This document shows positions 16,631 through 26,710 of a stretch of DNA of 64,000 nucleotides, in pieces. The stretch's first letter is position 1. Every line of letters starts with the position of its first letter. A program made the position numbers and the translations under genes. The notes beneath the pieces are model-generated. The model had not been told where the DNA came from, made no database searches, and was given only the letters and a program-made list of their open reading frames with translations. The DNA comes from Streptococcus suis (lineage in GTDB: Bacteria > Bacillota > Bacilli > Lactobacillales > Streptococcaceae), in assembly GCF_017601095.1 (NCBI RefSeq), contig NZ_JAGFUX010000002.1, positions 1-64,000 of the forward strand, read 5' to 3'.

Positions 16631-19600
16631 TTATTCTTCTCTACGTTTTGCACGCGCAACCAAGCCAAGTGTCGCAAGGACACTGAGTCCTGTTAAGAGA
16701 TAGGACTGGTCTTGACTGCCTGTTTCTGGCAACTGTGCTTGGGAAACAGGTGCTTTAACTTCTTGAACGGTAGCTGATTGGCTAGCAGCTTGTGGGGCTA
16801 GCGGTTTTCTACCAACTTCTAAGATTTCATCCTGTGCTTCTTCCAGTACCAAGGTGTGGATGATACGTTGGGAAAGAACAAGCCCATTCTCAGTGACTAC
16901 CTGAACAAAGACACGCTCTCTACCTGCTTTTCCTGCCTGTACCAGGCGGGTCACTCCGACTGGTAAGTCAGGATTGTCAAGCACTTGACGACCATAGCCT
17001 CGCTCCCTTTCGAGAATATCCAGGCGCGGTTTTTCATGTGTCAGAGATAGGAGACCACTTTCAGGCTTCACAGTCCATACCCACTCATCTGAACCTGGTT
17101 GACTTGTCTCACCACCTGTCGATGGCTGGTCTGGCTGACTTGTTTCACCACCTGTCGATGGTTGGTCTGGCTGGCTGGTCTCGCCGCCCGGTGTTGGCTG
17201 GTCTGGCTGACTTGTCTCACCGCCTGTCGATGGCTGGTCTGGTTGACTTGTCTCACCACCTGTCGATGGTTGGTCTGGCTGACTTGTTTCACCACCTGTC
17301 GATGGTTGGTCTGGCTGGCTGGTCTCGCCGCCTGGTGTTGGTTGATCTTCAATTGGAGTTTCTTGAACAATATCCGCACGATAAGTAGATAACTCATAGA
17401 ACTCTGGACGCCCACCAGTCCATGACAGCTCAAGATCCAGCAAGTGAGCCACATCTTGTCCCAGAACAAAGGTTTGCAGACTGTTGGTTACAGAACCCAA
17501 CGCTACCCATTCAGGTTCAGCCCCTTGACCTTGGCGAATCACACGAGCTCGTAACTGGACACTGGATCCTGCCGGAAGACTAGAAATCAATTTCACATGG
17601 TTGACCTCTGTCTTTTCAGACAGATGATAAACAAGGTGTCCCTGATCCTTAGCCGGTTTGTAAGAGCTGAGTACCTTGCGGTCCACTAAGTTGGTGTAGA
17701 GATTTTTGGCTGCTTCACCACCATCTCCCGTCACAGTTGGGTCATTGATGGTTTGGACAAATTCACCATCGTTGATGACCATTTCTGTAAAGCCTACGAA
17801 GCGGTAATCGTAGTTGGCGGTGAAATAAATGCGGAGGTACTTGGCATTGACTGGTGTATCCAGGCTACCTTCGATATAGCGATTACCTGGCAGGTTGGAA
17901 TCATGTGTCCAACCGTCTCCCAGAGAATCATCCCTCGAAGCATTGGCCTGACCATCTCCGACTGTCACAATATCTACCCAATCCTGACCGTTTTGGCTGA
18001 CTTGAATCTTGCCATCACGGAGGTAGTTCTTGGTGCCATCTTGGATATAGGCACGGATCTTACGAATTGGTCGTTGCACACCTAGTTCTAGGACAATTTC
18101 ACCACCCTGGCGTGGAACATCTGCGAATTCGACAAAGTTATTGTAGACTCCATCAAAGAGTTGACCTAGGTTCTTGATCCGACGAACATCATTGTTGCCA
18201 TAAACTTGGTTAATGCCCAAGGTAGTTGATTTCAACTTATCTGGGTGGATTTCCTTAGTTTCAACCAACAATTCTGAACTACCAAGATTTTGACTGGTCT
18301 GCCCCTTGTTGATCAGTCGGATATAGCGTGCCAAAGGTTGCTCGGACAACTGATCAAGCTGGTACCATTCAGCTGCGTTTGGTGAATAAACCAAATCCAA
18401 TTGACTACCTGTTGCTTGCAAGGATTCCAACTCGTGGAGACGGTCTAACTTGATACCAACAAAGTCGCCTGGCGCTAGCTGAGTAGTTGCAGGCAATGGT
18501 AGACGGTAGGAACCAAGTGTCTCAAAGACTGGACTATTTTCCAGACTGGCGATACTTGTTTCAACCATGTCTCTGCGGCCCTCATTGGTCTCTACTGAGA
18601 AGTCCTTGATACGCCACCATTTTGGCAGGTTTTCCGTGTTGCGCACACGGATGTATTGGGCTTCAAATTCTTGACTGACTTCTTTCAGCTGCTCACCAGA
18701 AAGGGAAGTAAGATTGGTCCAGTCGGTTCCGTTGACAGAGTATTCCAAGACACCTTTGTTGAGTTTATCCCCTGTTCCCTGTGCCAAACGGACCTTGCTG
18801 ATTGGTTTCACTTGACCAAGGTCAAGCTGTACCCAAGCCTCGGCAGGTGTGGTATCTCGTTGAGAACCAGCAGTATCAGCATTGGCAAACATTGCTTCTG
18901 TCGCATCATTGCCATCTTTGATTTGTGCTTCACTGGTTTGTCCCTTGTAAACCAAATTAGTACTGTGGGTAATGGCCACACTTGTCTGACGACTTGCTTC
19001 TAATGGCTTGTTGACAGCAATATCACGAATACCAAACCAAGTATTGGCCTTATCGCTTGTCGCAATCATCCGCACCGCTTTGGCCTTCAGGCTCAAATTT
19101 GAGAAGGTCAAGAGAGCTTCACTACCTATGTAAGTATGACCTGGGATTGGCAGCCATTCTCCGTCTTCTGTCTGGTATTGGATAGTTGCGGCTGAGAAGG
19201 TGTCACGCAGGTTGCTGACAGCTCCCATGGCAAAGGTCAAGCTGTCCAAATCAATGGTCTTGTTGAATTCCAAGCCAACATAGTCACCTGTCGATATGGT
19301 GTTTGGATTCTTGAAGAGGAGCTGGGTCGATAGGTTGCCATCTAGGATGTTAGCTACACTTCCTTCTGCTCCTGTTCGGTTGGTAATCAAGCGACTATTG
19401 ATGCGGTCTGGGTAGAGTTCCGATTCCACTTGACCTGCAAGGAATTCCAAGAGGTGCAAGATAAATGGTCGGATATGCTGCACACCCAGCTCTGCTTTTT
19501 CATATTGGCTCACATACCAGAATTTATACCCTTTCGACTGCTCATAGAGTTTTAATCCTTGGTAGTAATTGTTCCAAAGCTGGTCTGCCTGATCACTTCC

Positions 19601-22600
19601 TACAAACTCGGTCGCTGTCAAAAGGAACTCTAGGGCATCCATCTGGTCAATGGTATTGTCTAGCCAGTAATGAATCTGATTACGCATCAACTCATTGCCA
19701 GACTCCTTGTAAAGTTGAGCTGCTGCTTTCAACTTGGCAAATTCTGCCCGCAATTGACGCCGGTCTTCTGTCAAATCCTCTCCCGCTTCCAACTTGGTAC
19801 GGAAGGCTGTCAGTTTCGGTGCCAATTCAAGAGATTCTTCCAATTTTACTACACGACCATCCATATTTTGGTTAATCATGTGTTTACCCAGTTCTCTAAA
19901 GGCAAGGGAGGTCTCAGAATCGGTAAAGCGGCCTGTTTCAACAAAATTGAAGGCAATATCATTGACACGTTTAGCAGCCTCTTCTGACTCCCAAATATTC
20001 CATGTGTATTCTGCAGCAGAGAAGAGGGCAATCTTAGAAGGCTCTGATTGCTGCATAGGGTTGAGCATGATACCGCCAATTAGGCTAGCATCGACATTTG
20101 GTTGTAGGAATTTTTCACCGCCACCAAGAATCAAGTGCTCTTTGGAGTTATCTGTACATGGCCAGTTGATCCAGAGTTGGACAGGGCGATAGGTCTTGCC
20201 ACCCTGACTCAAATTGGTGCTCAAGGTTGTCAGGAACTGGTTGGACACTTGTCCCCAGATACGGCCACCTGTCACTGTCAGGCTAGCACTTTCAGGAAGA
20301 TTTTCATTGAGCGAACGCAATTCTGCCTCGTCTCCGTCACCCCAGTACTCATGCGGCACAAAGATCATCTCCTTGCGCAAACCAGAATACTGAGCCTGCT
20401 GGCTTTCCAACCATTGGGTCAAATCTGCCATGAGGCGGTTGTAGCTTGCAAATCCACCTGCTGGATGACGGGCATCGTCTGCCAGGATACCGAATTCTCT
20501 CACTCCAACGCCCATCAATTGGGTAAATTTCCGCTTGATAACTTCGAGATCTTCACGATAGTGGTTGTCGTCACCAAAGCGTACGCTATTATGCATGAAT
20601 GGATGGAGGGTCCAGACATAGCGGGTCTTGTTTTGGTTCCCCACACGCGCCATCTGACGAATTTCTTCTAGCTTGTCTTCTGGATAGAGTTCACGCCAGC
20701 GACTGTTGTGGTATTCATCATCTTTTGGTGCAAAGAAATACTGGGTCAGCTTGAGGTCACCACCGTAGCGCATCAATTCCATGCGATCAGCTGTACTCCA
20801 AGGGTTGCCATAGTAACCTTCGATGAAACCACGGTTTTTAATATCTGCAAAGTCTTCTACATCTACTTCACGCAGAACTGGAGCCGGACTGTCATTGAGC
20901 ATGTGCTTCAAGGTTGTCAAACCAAAGAAGACTGCATCTGTGTCCTTACCAATGACTGAAATAGCATTGTCTTTGACCACCAAACGATAGGCATCAATCT
21001 TATCAAAGAGCTGGGCAGTACGTCCTGCATTAGCCTGATGGCTTTGGGCCAAACCAGCCTGACCATGAATGCCAATGTAGATATTGGTTGCACCTTCCAC
21101 CGCACTTGTGCTGGTTGCATACGAAATCTGGTGGGCCTGCAAGGTATCTTTGAGACGATTACGGGTATAAATATCCACTCCTTGACCAATGACCAGGTTG
21201 ACACGGCCGTTTAGGGCTACTAGTCCATCACCATAGGTCACCGTTTGAGGGGTAGGAAAGACTTGATAATTCTTATTGAGATAGTCCTCGCTCGCCAAGG
21301 CTGCCGCGATCACTTCTGCACTAGCTGGGCGAGTCGCGTCGAACCAATCCGCAGTCTCAACCGTTCCATCAGAGACCGTTTCAGTCTGACCTGCTCGAAT
21401 GGTAAAGTTAAGGGAGACAACTCCAGTATAGCGACCCAAACCGGTCACTCGGACACTTGCCTGACTGCTTGTGCCAACTTGGCCGATATTGTCACTATAA
21501 TCGAGACGGTAGTCTTGATTTTCAACCAGATTCACTCCGTTGACTCTTACTGTTGGCTTCGGTGTCAAGGCTTGACCTGTATAGGCATATTCTTGACTTG
21601 CTAGTCGGACATGGTCACTTGTCAGAGCAACAGCCTCCACTTGACCCAAGTATTCGCTGACACGAATCTCGCTGACTGACATGAAGCGATTGCGACCACT
21701 ATTTCCTAAGGTACTAACCGCCTGGAGTTTGATGTATTGACCATTAACCGGTTCAAAAACTACCTCTTGCCAGTCCAGACTTGATTCATCAAATCGACCT
21801 GTCTTAACTGATGTCCAAGTTCGATTATCTGAACTTACCAAAATTTCATACTCAGCTACCTTGCCGTTTGGACTTCCATCCTGACGATGGCGGTAAGCCA
21901 GACCATTGAGCTGGCGAACTCGGCCTGTATCAACCGTTAACCACAGGTTACTGATATCTGTTCCTGACCAGGCAGAGTGCCAATGGCTGTTCAAGTTAAA
22001 GTCTTTGGCATTGTCCACCGCTTCGCTGGCTCTATTTTCCACAGAACCCGCAGCAAGGGTCATCTCCGACCGCTCTATATAGTTGCGGCCTTCTGTTGTC
22101 GGACTATCTGGCACAAAGGTCAGAGTATAGGTTTCTGACTGGCTACCGTCCTCAGAAGAGGTAACGATTTTCACCGTATTATCAGCTGTTCGCAGAACGG
22201 TCACTCCGACATTATTAGCAGTATTACGAGCTGTGATATCCCCACGACCTGATACTGTCATATTGTTGGTGATGGAGGCACCGCGGAGGACTTGGTTACC
22301 GATTTGAATCTCATTGATGCTGGCATCACTCGACTTGACGAATGCCTCAAGGGCCGTCTTCAATTCCAACTCAACAATACCGACAGACGGTTTGCGACCA
22401 GACAGAACCTCGTCAGAATTTTCAACTGTCACCTTAAAGATTTCAGCTGAAACTGGCCGATCCAAGCGATAGGTTACCTTTGTCAAGCCGTTGACTGGTT
22501 TTGTCTCTGTCACGCGATGAGCGGCAACTGTCGCTTCTGCGCTAGAACTTGTCTGATAAGAGAAGGTCACTGACTTAGGCTGACGAAGAGACCAGTTGTC

Positions 22601-25600
22601 TCGGTGGTAGTAGATGGATACTTCTGCGATGTTTTGCGCAGTATCATATACAAAGCTAAGCGTCGCTGTTTTGTGGTCTGCTTGGGCGGCACTATAATTG
22701 GACCAGATGGTTTCGTTTGCTCCACCATCGTTATTGGCAGAAGCCTGCAAACCACCGTCAACAATAGCCATCAGGGTATCTGACTGAAGATTTTGCGGAA
22801 TATCCTGCTCGATACGGGTTGCTTTTGGTGCAACATTACCACCGATAGTAACCGCACGGTTGCCCACACGCACCTTGGCAGTTACCGGTAGTTGGTCGCC
22901 CAAAACATTTGCAACTCCACTCACCTCGATGACACCTTCTGTTCGCAATTGGTCGTCACTTGGGTGGGTCCAAGTCACTGGGAATTGCGATGAGAGCAAG
23001 GTACCATCTGCCAAGAAGGCTTCGACCGTTTGTGGTAAAACCAGAGGTGAGCCGATTTCAACCGCGGTGGCTACATTTTTAATTGCCGCAACCTGATCGA
23101 TGACAGATATCAGCAAAGAAACATCCAAATCCAGGTCTGCAACACGAGCACGAGCTGTCACTGTGTCTTCTGTTACCAATTTCTCTCGAATAGCAGCCTT
23201 ATCAAAGCTGACAGCCTTCTCGACCTCGCTACCATCTTGGAAGCGAACTGTCACGCTTGTTGGCAGATTCACTTCTGCCCCACGTTTGATATAAATATTT
23301 TTAGATAATTTGTATTCCTTAGCCTTGTTTGCCGTTTGGTCTGCCTGACCTGTCACTTCAAATGCGACCGTTGAAGCAGTCAAACCATCTGCACTCGCGG
23401 TCACGGAAACCGTACCGCTCGCACCCGTCATCTGGACAATAGCCAAGACCTTACCAGCAAATGCCTTGCGGTTATCTGCCTGATAACTTTGATGATCCAT
23501 AGCATTTCCGTTATCCATGGCTACCAACTTAGCTGGTCCGCTGACAGAAATGGATACAGGGTTAGCAGCATTGACAACGAGGTTGTTATTGGCATCAACA
23601 ACATCAATCTCAATATAAGCGAGAGAATGGTCTGTTACAGCTTGATCCACCTTGGCAACCTTGGCAAGGAGCTTGCTGGCTGCACCAAAGGTTGAATGCT
23701 GACTGCTACCGACAGTCTGTTCAATCACATTTCCCTGAGCATCATAGGCAATGGCCTTGATGGTGCCTGGCTGGTAGTCAACCTGCCAGGTCAGATAAAG
23801 ATTCTTATGAGGGGTGCTACTCTTGTCTGCACCGTTGTAAATTTTGTACTTGTAACCAGCATCTGTCGTAACTTCTGTGAATTCCTTGGTTCCTAAATCA
23901 CGCTGACTTCCGTCTGGGGCAACATGAACCAACTGCACCTTAGCTGCATTGGAATAGACGACGACTTCAACACGGTTATTGCTATCTTTTTGTAAAACTG
24001 CATCATTCCAAGCAGGAAGGACATGGAGCGTCGTGTTGTCTTGTTTCCATTGGCTCCGGTAGAAATAATAGGAATCTTTAGGGAAGCCCGCCGTATCGAC
24101 AATACCAAAATAAGAACTCTTTGGTGCTGGCCAACCATGTTGGGTACCTGGACCTACTCCATTCCACGGAGTTGGTTCCCCAAGGTAGTCAAAACCAGTC
24201 CATACAAACTCACCGGCGACAAAATCCCGTGTGATAACATCATACCAAGCCTGACTAGCTGTGTGCCCCCAGTTAACATGACTCTGGTCATAGGCCGTCC
24301 GCTGCTTGTCTGAACGACTGGCATTGCCTTTGATATTGTAGACCCCACGGCTATTGACAGATGAAGCTGTTTCTGAACCATAGATAATCCAGTTAGGGTG
24401 GCTAGCTCTACTCTCGTCATACTTTCTACCATCAGCATAGTTATAACCGACAATACCACGCACCGTTGCATTGTTTAGGGCATCGCCCATACCAACCGCG
24501 ATCTGATCACCATGCTTGAGTTTGTTGTCACCGATAGTGGCAGGACGGGTTGGGTCAACCTCATTGATCCAGCCAATCAGACGATTGATGACCGATACAT
24601 AATTGCTGGCACTACCGCTAATCCCTTCAAGCACTTCGTTTCCTGTTGACCACATAATGATGGACGGATCGTTGATACCACTCTTGACCATCTGTTTCAC
24701 ATGGAATTCCGACCATTGCTGGTCTTGGGCACGGGCACCGACTAGGTTTTCTGCTGTTGTGCCAATTGTACGATTGAAGAATCGAGAATAGTCATTAACG
24801 TTGGAGTTTTTTGGCCGTTCCCAGGTATCAAACGCCTCATCAATCAAGAGCATACCCATGCGATTGGCAATGTCTTTCATGGCACGAGCGGCTGGGTTAT
24901 GGGTTACCCGAACCGCATTGACACCCATCCCTTTGAGAATTTCAAACTGGCGTTCAATGGCATCGTAATAGGCACGAGCTCCTAAACCGCCCTGGTCATG
25001 GTGCATGGAGACCCCTTGTAACTTGAGTTTCTCACCATTTAACTTAAAGCCAGAAACATTGTCGAATTCAATATAACGGAAACCTGTCTCCTGATCCCGA
25101 CTCTGTACTACTGTTGCACCATCAAGGATTTCCGTCCGTACGATATAAAGATGTGGGTTGCTGACAGACCAAAGTTTGAGGTTGTTAATATCAAACTCCG
25201 TACGAATCTTGCTACTGTTTTGGCTAGAAATAGTCGTTAGACTGCTGGTTTTCTCAGCAACCTTTGTTCCGACCTGGCCATCCGCCAATCGTTCAAAGAG
25301 GCTGGTTCTCACGATAACAGCCGCAGACTGACTACCAGCATTTTCTAAAGCGGTGACAACTTCTACCCGACTAGCTGTCCCCTGACCAGTCTTCGACTCC
25401 TTGAGGTTGGGACTGGTCACAACCACTCCGTATTCCGCCAAATGAACCTTAGGTGTCATGTTGAGATGGACAGAACGATAGATCCCGCTTCCTGAATACC
25501 AACGAGAACTTGGAACAGGGTTAACAACCTTGACAGCAATGATATTTTCTTCATTTGCCCGAACATGGCCTGTCAAATCAAAGGTAAATGGACTGTATCC

Positions 25601-26353
25601 ATTTGGATGCACTCCCAAGGAAGTCCCGTTAATGAAGACCTCGGTCTCCATGTAGGCACCATCAAACTGCAATTCAACACGACCTGCCGCAACCTCTTCT
25701 GATACGGTAAATGCCTTGCGGTACCATCCAGTCCCGCCTGGCTTGTAGCCACTCTCAGCCTCACCTGATTGGGTATAGTCCTGAATCAAACTAAAGTCGT
25801 GGGGCAAATCCAAAACCTGCCAACTCGAATCATCAAACTGCTTGGCAGATGCACCAGCAGTCTCACCCAAGCTAAATTTCCAGGCTTGGTCGAAATTGAC
25901 CTGTTGGTCCACCTGGCTATAATGATGGATGGTCGTCCAACTAGCTGGCGCCACAACCTGATCTTGGGATTGTGCTGTTGCCTCCCGACTCTCACCACCC
26001 TTACTCTCATTCGCTTGAGGAAGAACCGCTGCAGGTGCCAACATAGGCTCTGCAGCCACCGCCTCAAGTTCTGCTGACTCTGTCACAGATTCTGAGCCAT
26101 CTTGTCCGACCTCTTCCCCTTCGGATAGAACTGCGGGTGTTTCTTCCACAGCTTCTTCCTCTGGAATGACCGACAATTCTGTCTCATCGGTCACCAATTC
26201 TAAGGATGGGTCACTCGCCTCTACTGTATTGGCCTGAACCATTTGACTGCCGAACAACATACAACCCACAACAACAGAAGCTGTACCAACACTTAGCCTC
26301 CGAATTGAGTAGCTGTATCGCTTGTCAAACAAGTCTTTTGAACTACGTTTCAT
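16631..26353 (-). CDS. Giant LPXTG cell-wall glycosidase: GH2 (beta-galactosidase-like) plus GH84 (beta-N-acetylglucosaminidase-like)
   Basis: 3240 residues, no frameshift. A YSIRK-type signal (YSIRRLSVG, 15-23) is cleaved near VQA-NT (41). An acidic linker leads to a GH2 enzyme at about 145-1010: sugar-binding jelly roll, Ig-like domain, TIM barrel, DUF4982-like and Ig-like domains. The likely acid/base is E573 (TGNEVLEG) and the nucleophile E661 (YGSET). Two Big_4-like domains (about 1030-1175), a CBM71/F5-8-like module (about 1180-1345), a cadherin-like stretch and a CBM32-like module (about 1420-1565) follow. GH84 spans about 1690-2290, with GFIEGYYGNPWS (about 1840) and the catalytic Asp pair D1959-D1960 (ADDA). 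Three or four more CBM32-like modules (about 2310-2995), seven 12-residue repeats, a G5-like domain and LPETG (3208) plus helix and RAKRREE complete it. It probably trims Gal and GlcNAc from host glycans at the cell wall. Promoter and cre are listed separately. Confidence 0.93.
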   Translation of the reverse strand: MKRSSKDLFDKRYSYSIRRLSVGTASVVVGCMLFGSQMVQANTVEASDPSLELVTDETELSVIPEEEAVEETPAVLSEGEEVGQDGSESVTESAELEAVAAEPMLAPAAVLPQANESKGGESREATAQSQDQVVAPASWTTIHHYSQVDQQVNFDQAWKFSLGETAGASAKQFDDSSWQVLDLPHDFSLIQDYTQSGEAESGYKPGGTGWYRKAFTVSEEVAAGRVELQFDGAYMETEVFINGTSLGVHPNGYSPFTFDLTGHVRANEENIIAVKVVNPVPSSRWYSGSGIYRSVHLNMTPKVHLAEYGVVVTSPNLKESKTGQGTASRVEVVTALENAGSQSAAVIVRTSLFERLADGQVGTKVAEKTSSLTTISSQNSSKIRTEFDINNLKLWSVSNPHLYIVRTEILDGATVVQSRDQETGFRYIEFDNVSGFKLNGEKLKLQGVSMHHDQGGLGARAYYDAIERQFEILKGMGVNAVRVTHNPAARAMKDIANRMGMLLIDEAFDTWERPKNSNVNDYSRFFNRTIGTTAENLVGARAQDQQWSEFHVKQMVKSGINDPSIIMWSTGNEVLEGISGSASNYVSVINRLIGWINEVDPTRPATIGDNKLKHGDQIAVGMGDALNNATVRGIVGYNYADGRKYDESRASHPNWIIYGSETASSVNSRGVYNIKGNASRSDKQRTAYDQSHVNWGHTASQAWYDVITRDFVAGEFVWTGFDYLGEPTPWNGVGPGTQHGWPAPKSSYFGIVDTAGFPKDSYYFYRSQWKQDNTTLHVLPAWNDAVLQKDSNNRVEVVVYSNAAKVQLVHVAPDGSQRDLGTKEFTEVTTDAGYKYKIYNGADKSSTPHKNLYLTWQVDYQPGTIKAIAYDAQGNVIEQTVGSSQHSTFGAASKLLAKVAKVDQAVTDHSLAYIEIDVVDANNNLVVNAANPVSISVSGPAKLVAMDNGNAMDHQSYQADNRKAFAGKVLAIVQMTGASGTVSVTASADGLTASTVAFEVTGQADQTANKAKEYKLSKNIYIKRGAEVNLPTSVTVRFQDGSEVEKAVSFDKAAIREKLVTEDTVTARARVADLDLDVSLLISVIDQVAAIKNVATAVEIGSPLVLPQTVEAFLADGTLLSSQFPVTWTHPSDDQLRTEGVIEVSGVANVLGDQLPVTAKVRVGNRAVTIGGNVAPKATRIEQDIPQNLQSDTLMAIVDGGLQASANNDGGANETIWSNYSAAQADHKTATLSFVYDTAQNIAEVSIYYHRDNWSLRQPKSVTFSYQTSSSAEATVAAHRVTETKPVNGLTKVTYRLDRPVSAEIFKVTVENSDEVLSGRKPSVGIVELELKTALEAFVKSSDASINEIQIGNQVLRGASITNNMTVSGRGDITARNTANNVGVTVLRTADNTVKIVTSSEDGSQSETYTLTFVPDSPTTEGRNYIERSEMTLAAGSVENRASEAVDNAKDFNLNSHWHSAWSGTDISNLWLTVDTGRVRQLNGLAYRHRQDGSPNGKVAEYEILVSSDNRTWTSVKTGRFDESSLDWQEVVFEPVNGQYIKLQAVSTLGNSGRNRFMSVSEIRVSEYLGQVEAVALTSDHVRLASQEYAYTGQALTPKPTVRVNGVNLVENQDYRLDYSDNIGQVGTSSQASVRVTGLGRYTGVVSLNFTIRAGQTETVSDGTVETADWFDATRPASAEVIAAALASEDYLNKNYQVFPTPQTVTYGDGLVALNGRVNLVIGQGVDIYTRNRLKDTLQAHQISYATSTSAVEGATNIYIGIHGQAGLAQSHQANAGRTAQLFDKIDAYRLVVKDNAISVIGKDTDAVFFGLTTLKHMLNDSPAPVLREVDVEDFADIKNRGFIEGYYGNPWSTADRMELMRYGGDLKLTQYFFAPKDDEYHNSRWRELYPEDKLEEIRQMARVGNQNKTRYVWTLHPFMHNSVRFGDDNHYREDLEVIKRKFTQLMGVGVREFGILADDARHPAGGFASYNRLMADLTQWLESQQAQYSGLRKEMIFVPHEYWGDGDEAELRSLNENLPESASLTVTGGRIWGQVSNQFLTTLSTNLSQGGKTYRPVQLWINWPCTDNSKEHLILGGGEKFLQPNVDASLIGGIMLNPMQQSEPSKIALFSAAEYTWNIWESEEAAKRVNDIAFNFVETGRFTDSETSLAFRELGKHMINQNMDGRVVKLEESLELAPKLTAFRTKLEAGEDLTEDRRQLRAEFAKLKAAAQLYKESGNELMRNQIHYWLDNTIDQMDALEFLLTATEFVGSDQADQLWNNYYQGLKLYEQSKGYKFWYVSQYEKAELGVQHIRPFILHLLEFLAGQVESELYPDRINSRLITNRTGAEGSVANILDGNLSTQLLFKNPNTISTGDYVGLEFNKTIDLDSLTFAMGAVSNLRDTFSAATIQYQTEDGEWLPIPGHTYIGSEALLTFSNLSLKAKAVRMIATSDKANTWFGIRDIAVNKPLEASRQTSVAITHSTNLVYKGQTSEAQIKDGNDATEAMFANADTAGSQRDTTPAEAWVQLDLGQVKPISKVRLAQGTGDKLNKGVLEYSVNGTDWTNLTSLSGEQLKEVSQEFEAQYIRVRNTENLPKWWRIKDFSVETNEGRRDMVETSIASLENSPVFETLGSYRLPLPATTQLAPGDFVGIKLDRLHELESLQATGSQLDLVYSPNAAEWYQLDQLSEQPLARYIRLINKGQTSQNLGSSELLVETKEIHPDKLKSTTLGINQVYGNNDVRRIKNLGQLFDGVYNNFVEFADVPRQGGEIVLELGVQRPIRKIRAYIQDGTKNYLRDGKIQVSQNGQDWVDIVTVGDGQANASRDDSLGDGWTHDSNLPGNRYIEGSLDTPVNAKYLRIYFTANYDYRFVGFTEMVINDGEFVQTINDPTVTGDGGEAAKNLYTNLVDRKVLSSYKPAKDQGHLVYHLSEKTEVNHVKLISSLPAGSSVQLRARVIRQGQGAEPEWVALGSVTNSLQTFVLGQDVAHLLDLELSWTGGRPEFYELSTYRADIVQETPIEDQPTPGGETSQPDQPSTGGETSQPDQPSTGGETSQPDQPSTGGETSQPDQPTPGGETSQPDQPSTGGETSQPDQPSTGGETSQPGSDEWVWTVKPESGLLSLTHEKPRLDILERERGYGRQVLDNPDLPVGVTRLVQAGKAGRERVFVQVVTENGLVLSQRIIHTLVLEEAQDEILEVGRKPLAPQAASQSATVQEVKAPVSQAQLPETGSQDQSYLLTGLSVLATLGLVARAKRREE
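17092..17343 (-). repeat. Seven tandem 36-bp repeats in the wall-spanning linker
   Basis: The unit encodes GGETSQPDQPST (variants TPGGETS at two positions), seven copies in register. Copies are nearly identical at DNA level, so copy number is likely to vary between strains by slippage. The Pro/Ser/Thr-rich sequence is typical of peptidoglycan-spanning segments before LPXTG. Confidence 0.9.
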
Positions 26354-26380
26354 CTAGTCCTCCTTTACTATTTTTCGCTT

Positions 26381-26396
26381 ATGTAAGCGCTTATAT
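26381..26396 (-). promoter_or_regulatory. CcpA cre site in the 5' UTR of the surface glycosidase gene
   Basis: ATGTAAGCGCTTATAT is near-palindromic and fits the cre consensus with a single mismatch on either strand. It begins about 15 bp downstream of the -10, so CcpA bound here would block transcription when a preferred sugar is present. Confidence 0.75.
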
Positions 26397-26410
26397 ATTG
26401 TATCAAGCAT

Positions 26411-26439
26411 ATTATAACGTTTTATTTTATCTTTTTCAA
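26411..26439 (-). promoter_or_regulatory. Promoter of the surface glycosidase gene
   Basis: TTGAAA (26434-26439) and a perfect TATAAT (26411-26416) with a 17-bp spacer. The ribosome site AAAGGAGG lies 5 bp before the ATG. Confidence 0.85.
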
Positions 26440-26481
26440 TATATTAACCTATTGAAAAAGAGTTTTCGCCAAATAGTGAAA

Positions 26482-26503
26482 CAAAAAAAGCCTGATGGAC
26501 AGG
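26482..26503. repeat. Hairpin module AAAAAAAGCCTG/CAGGCT, first of three in this gap
   Basis: AAAAAAAGCCTGATGGACAGGC; the stem GCCTG/CAGGC followed by a T-run on the minus strand is a terminator shape. The same module recurs at 26909-26932 and 27133-27158. Confidence 0.6.
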
Positions 26504-26587
26504 CTAGTATAAATTGGACTTTGTCTAAAAGACGTATAAAAGGTAAATTGGAACACAAAAAAACTGAAAACAGATTCTATCTGAATA

Positions 26588-26710
26588 GTTGACACGAACT
26601 GCCTTCACTTCATCTCCAACCTCCAACAGTCTATCCCAAGACTGTGTTGACACGAACTACGTTCGCTTCATCTCCAACCTCCAACAGTCTATCCCCAGAC
26701 TGTTGGAGCG
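26588..26710. repeat. Tandem direct repeat of about 56 bp (BOX-B-like)
   Basis: Two adjacent copies share TTGACACGAACT, then TTCATCTCCAACCTCCAACA followed by GTCTATCCC and AGACTG. The second copy ends in CCAACAGTCTATCCCCAGACTGTTGG as a hairpin. Layout and wording recall the boxB modules of streptococcal BOX elements (from memory). Confidence 0.6.

Noticed and set aside
17038-17469. Repetitive frames on both strands (LVWLTCLTTCRW-like and RQVSQTNHRQVV-like)
   Set aside because: They are other-frame readings of the 36-bp repeats in the LPXTG protein gene.
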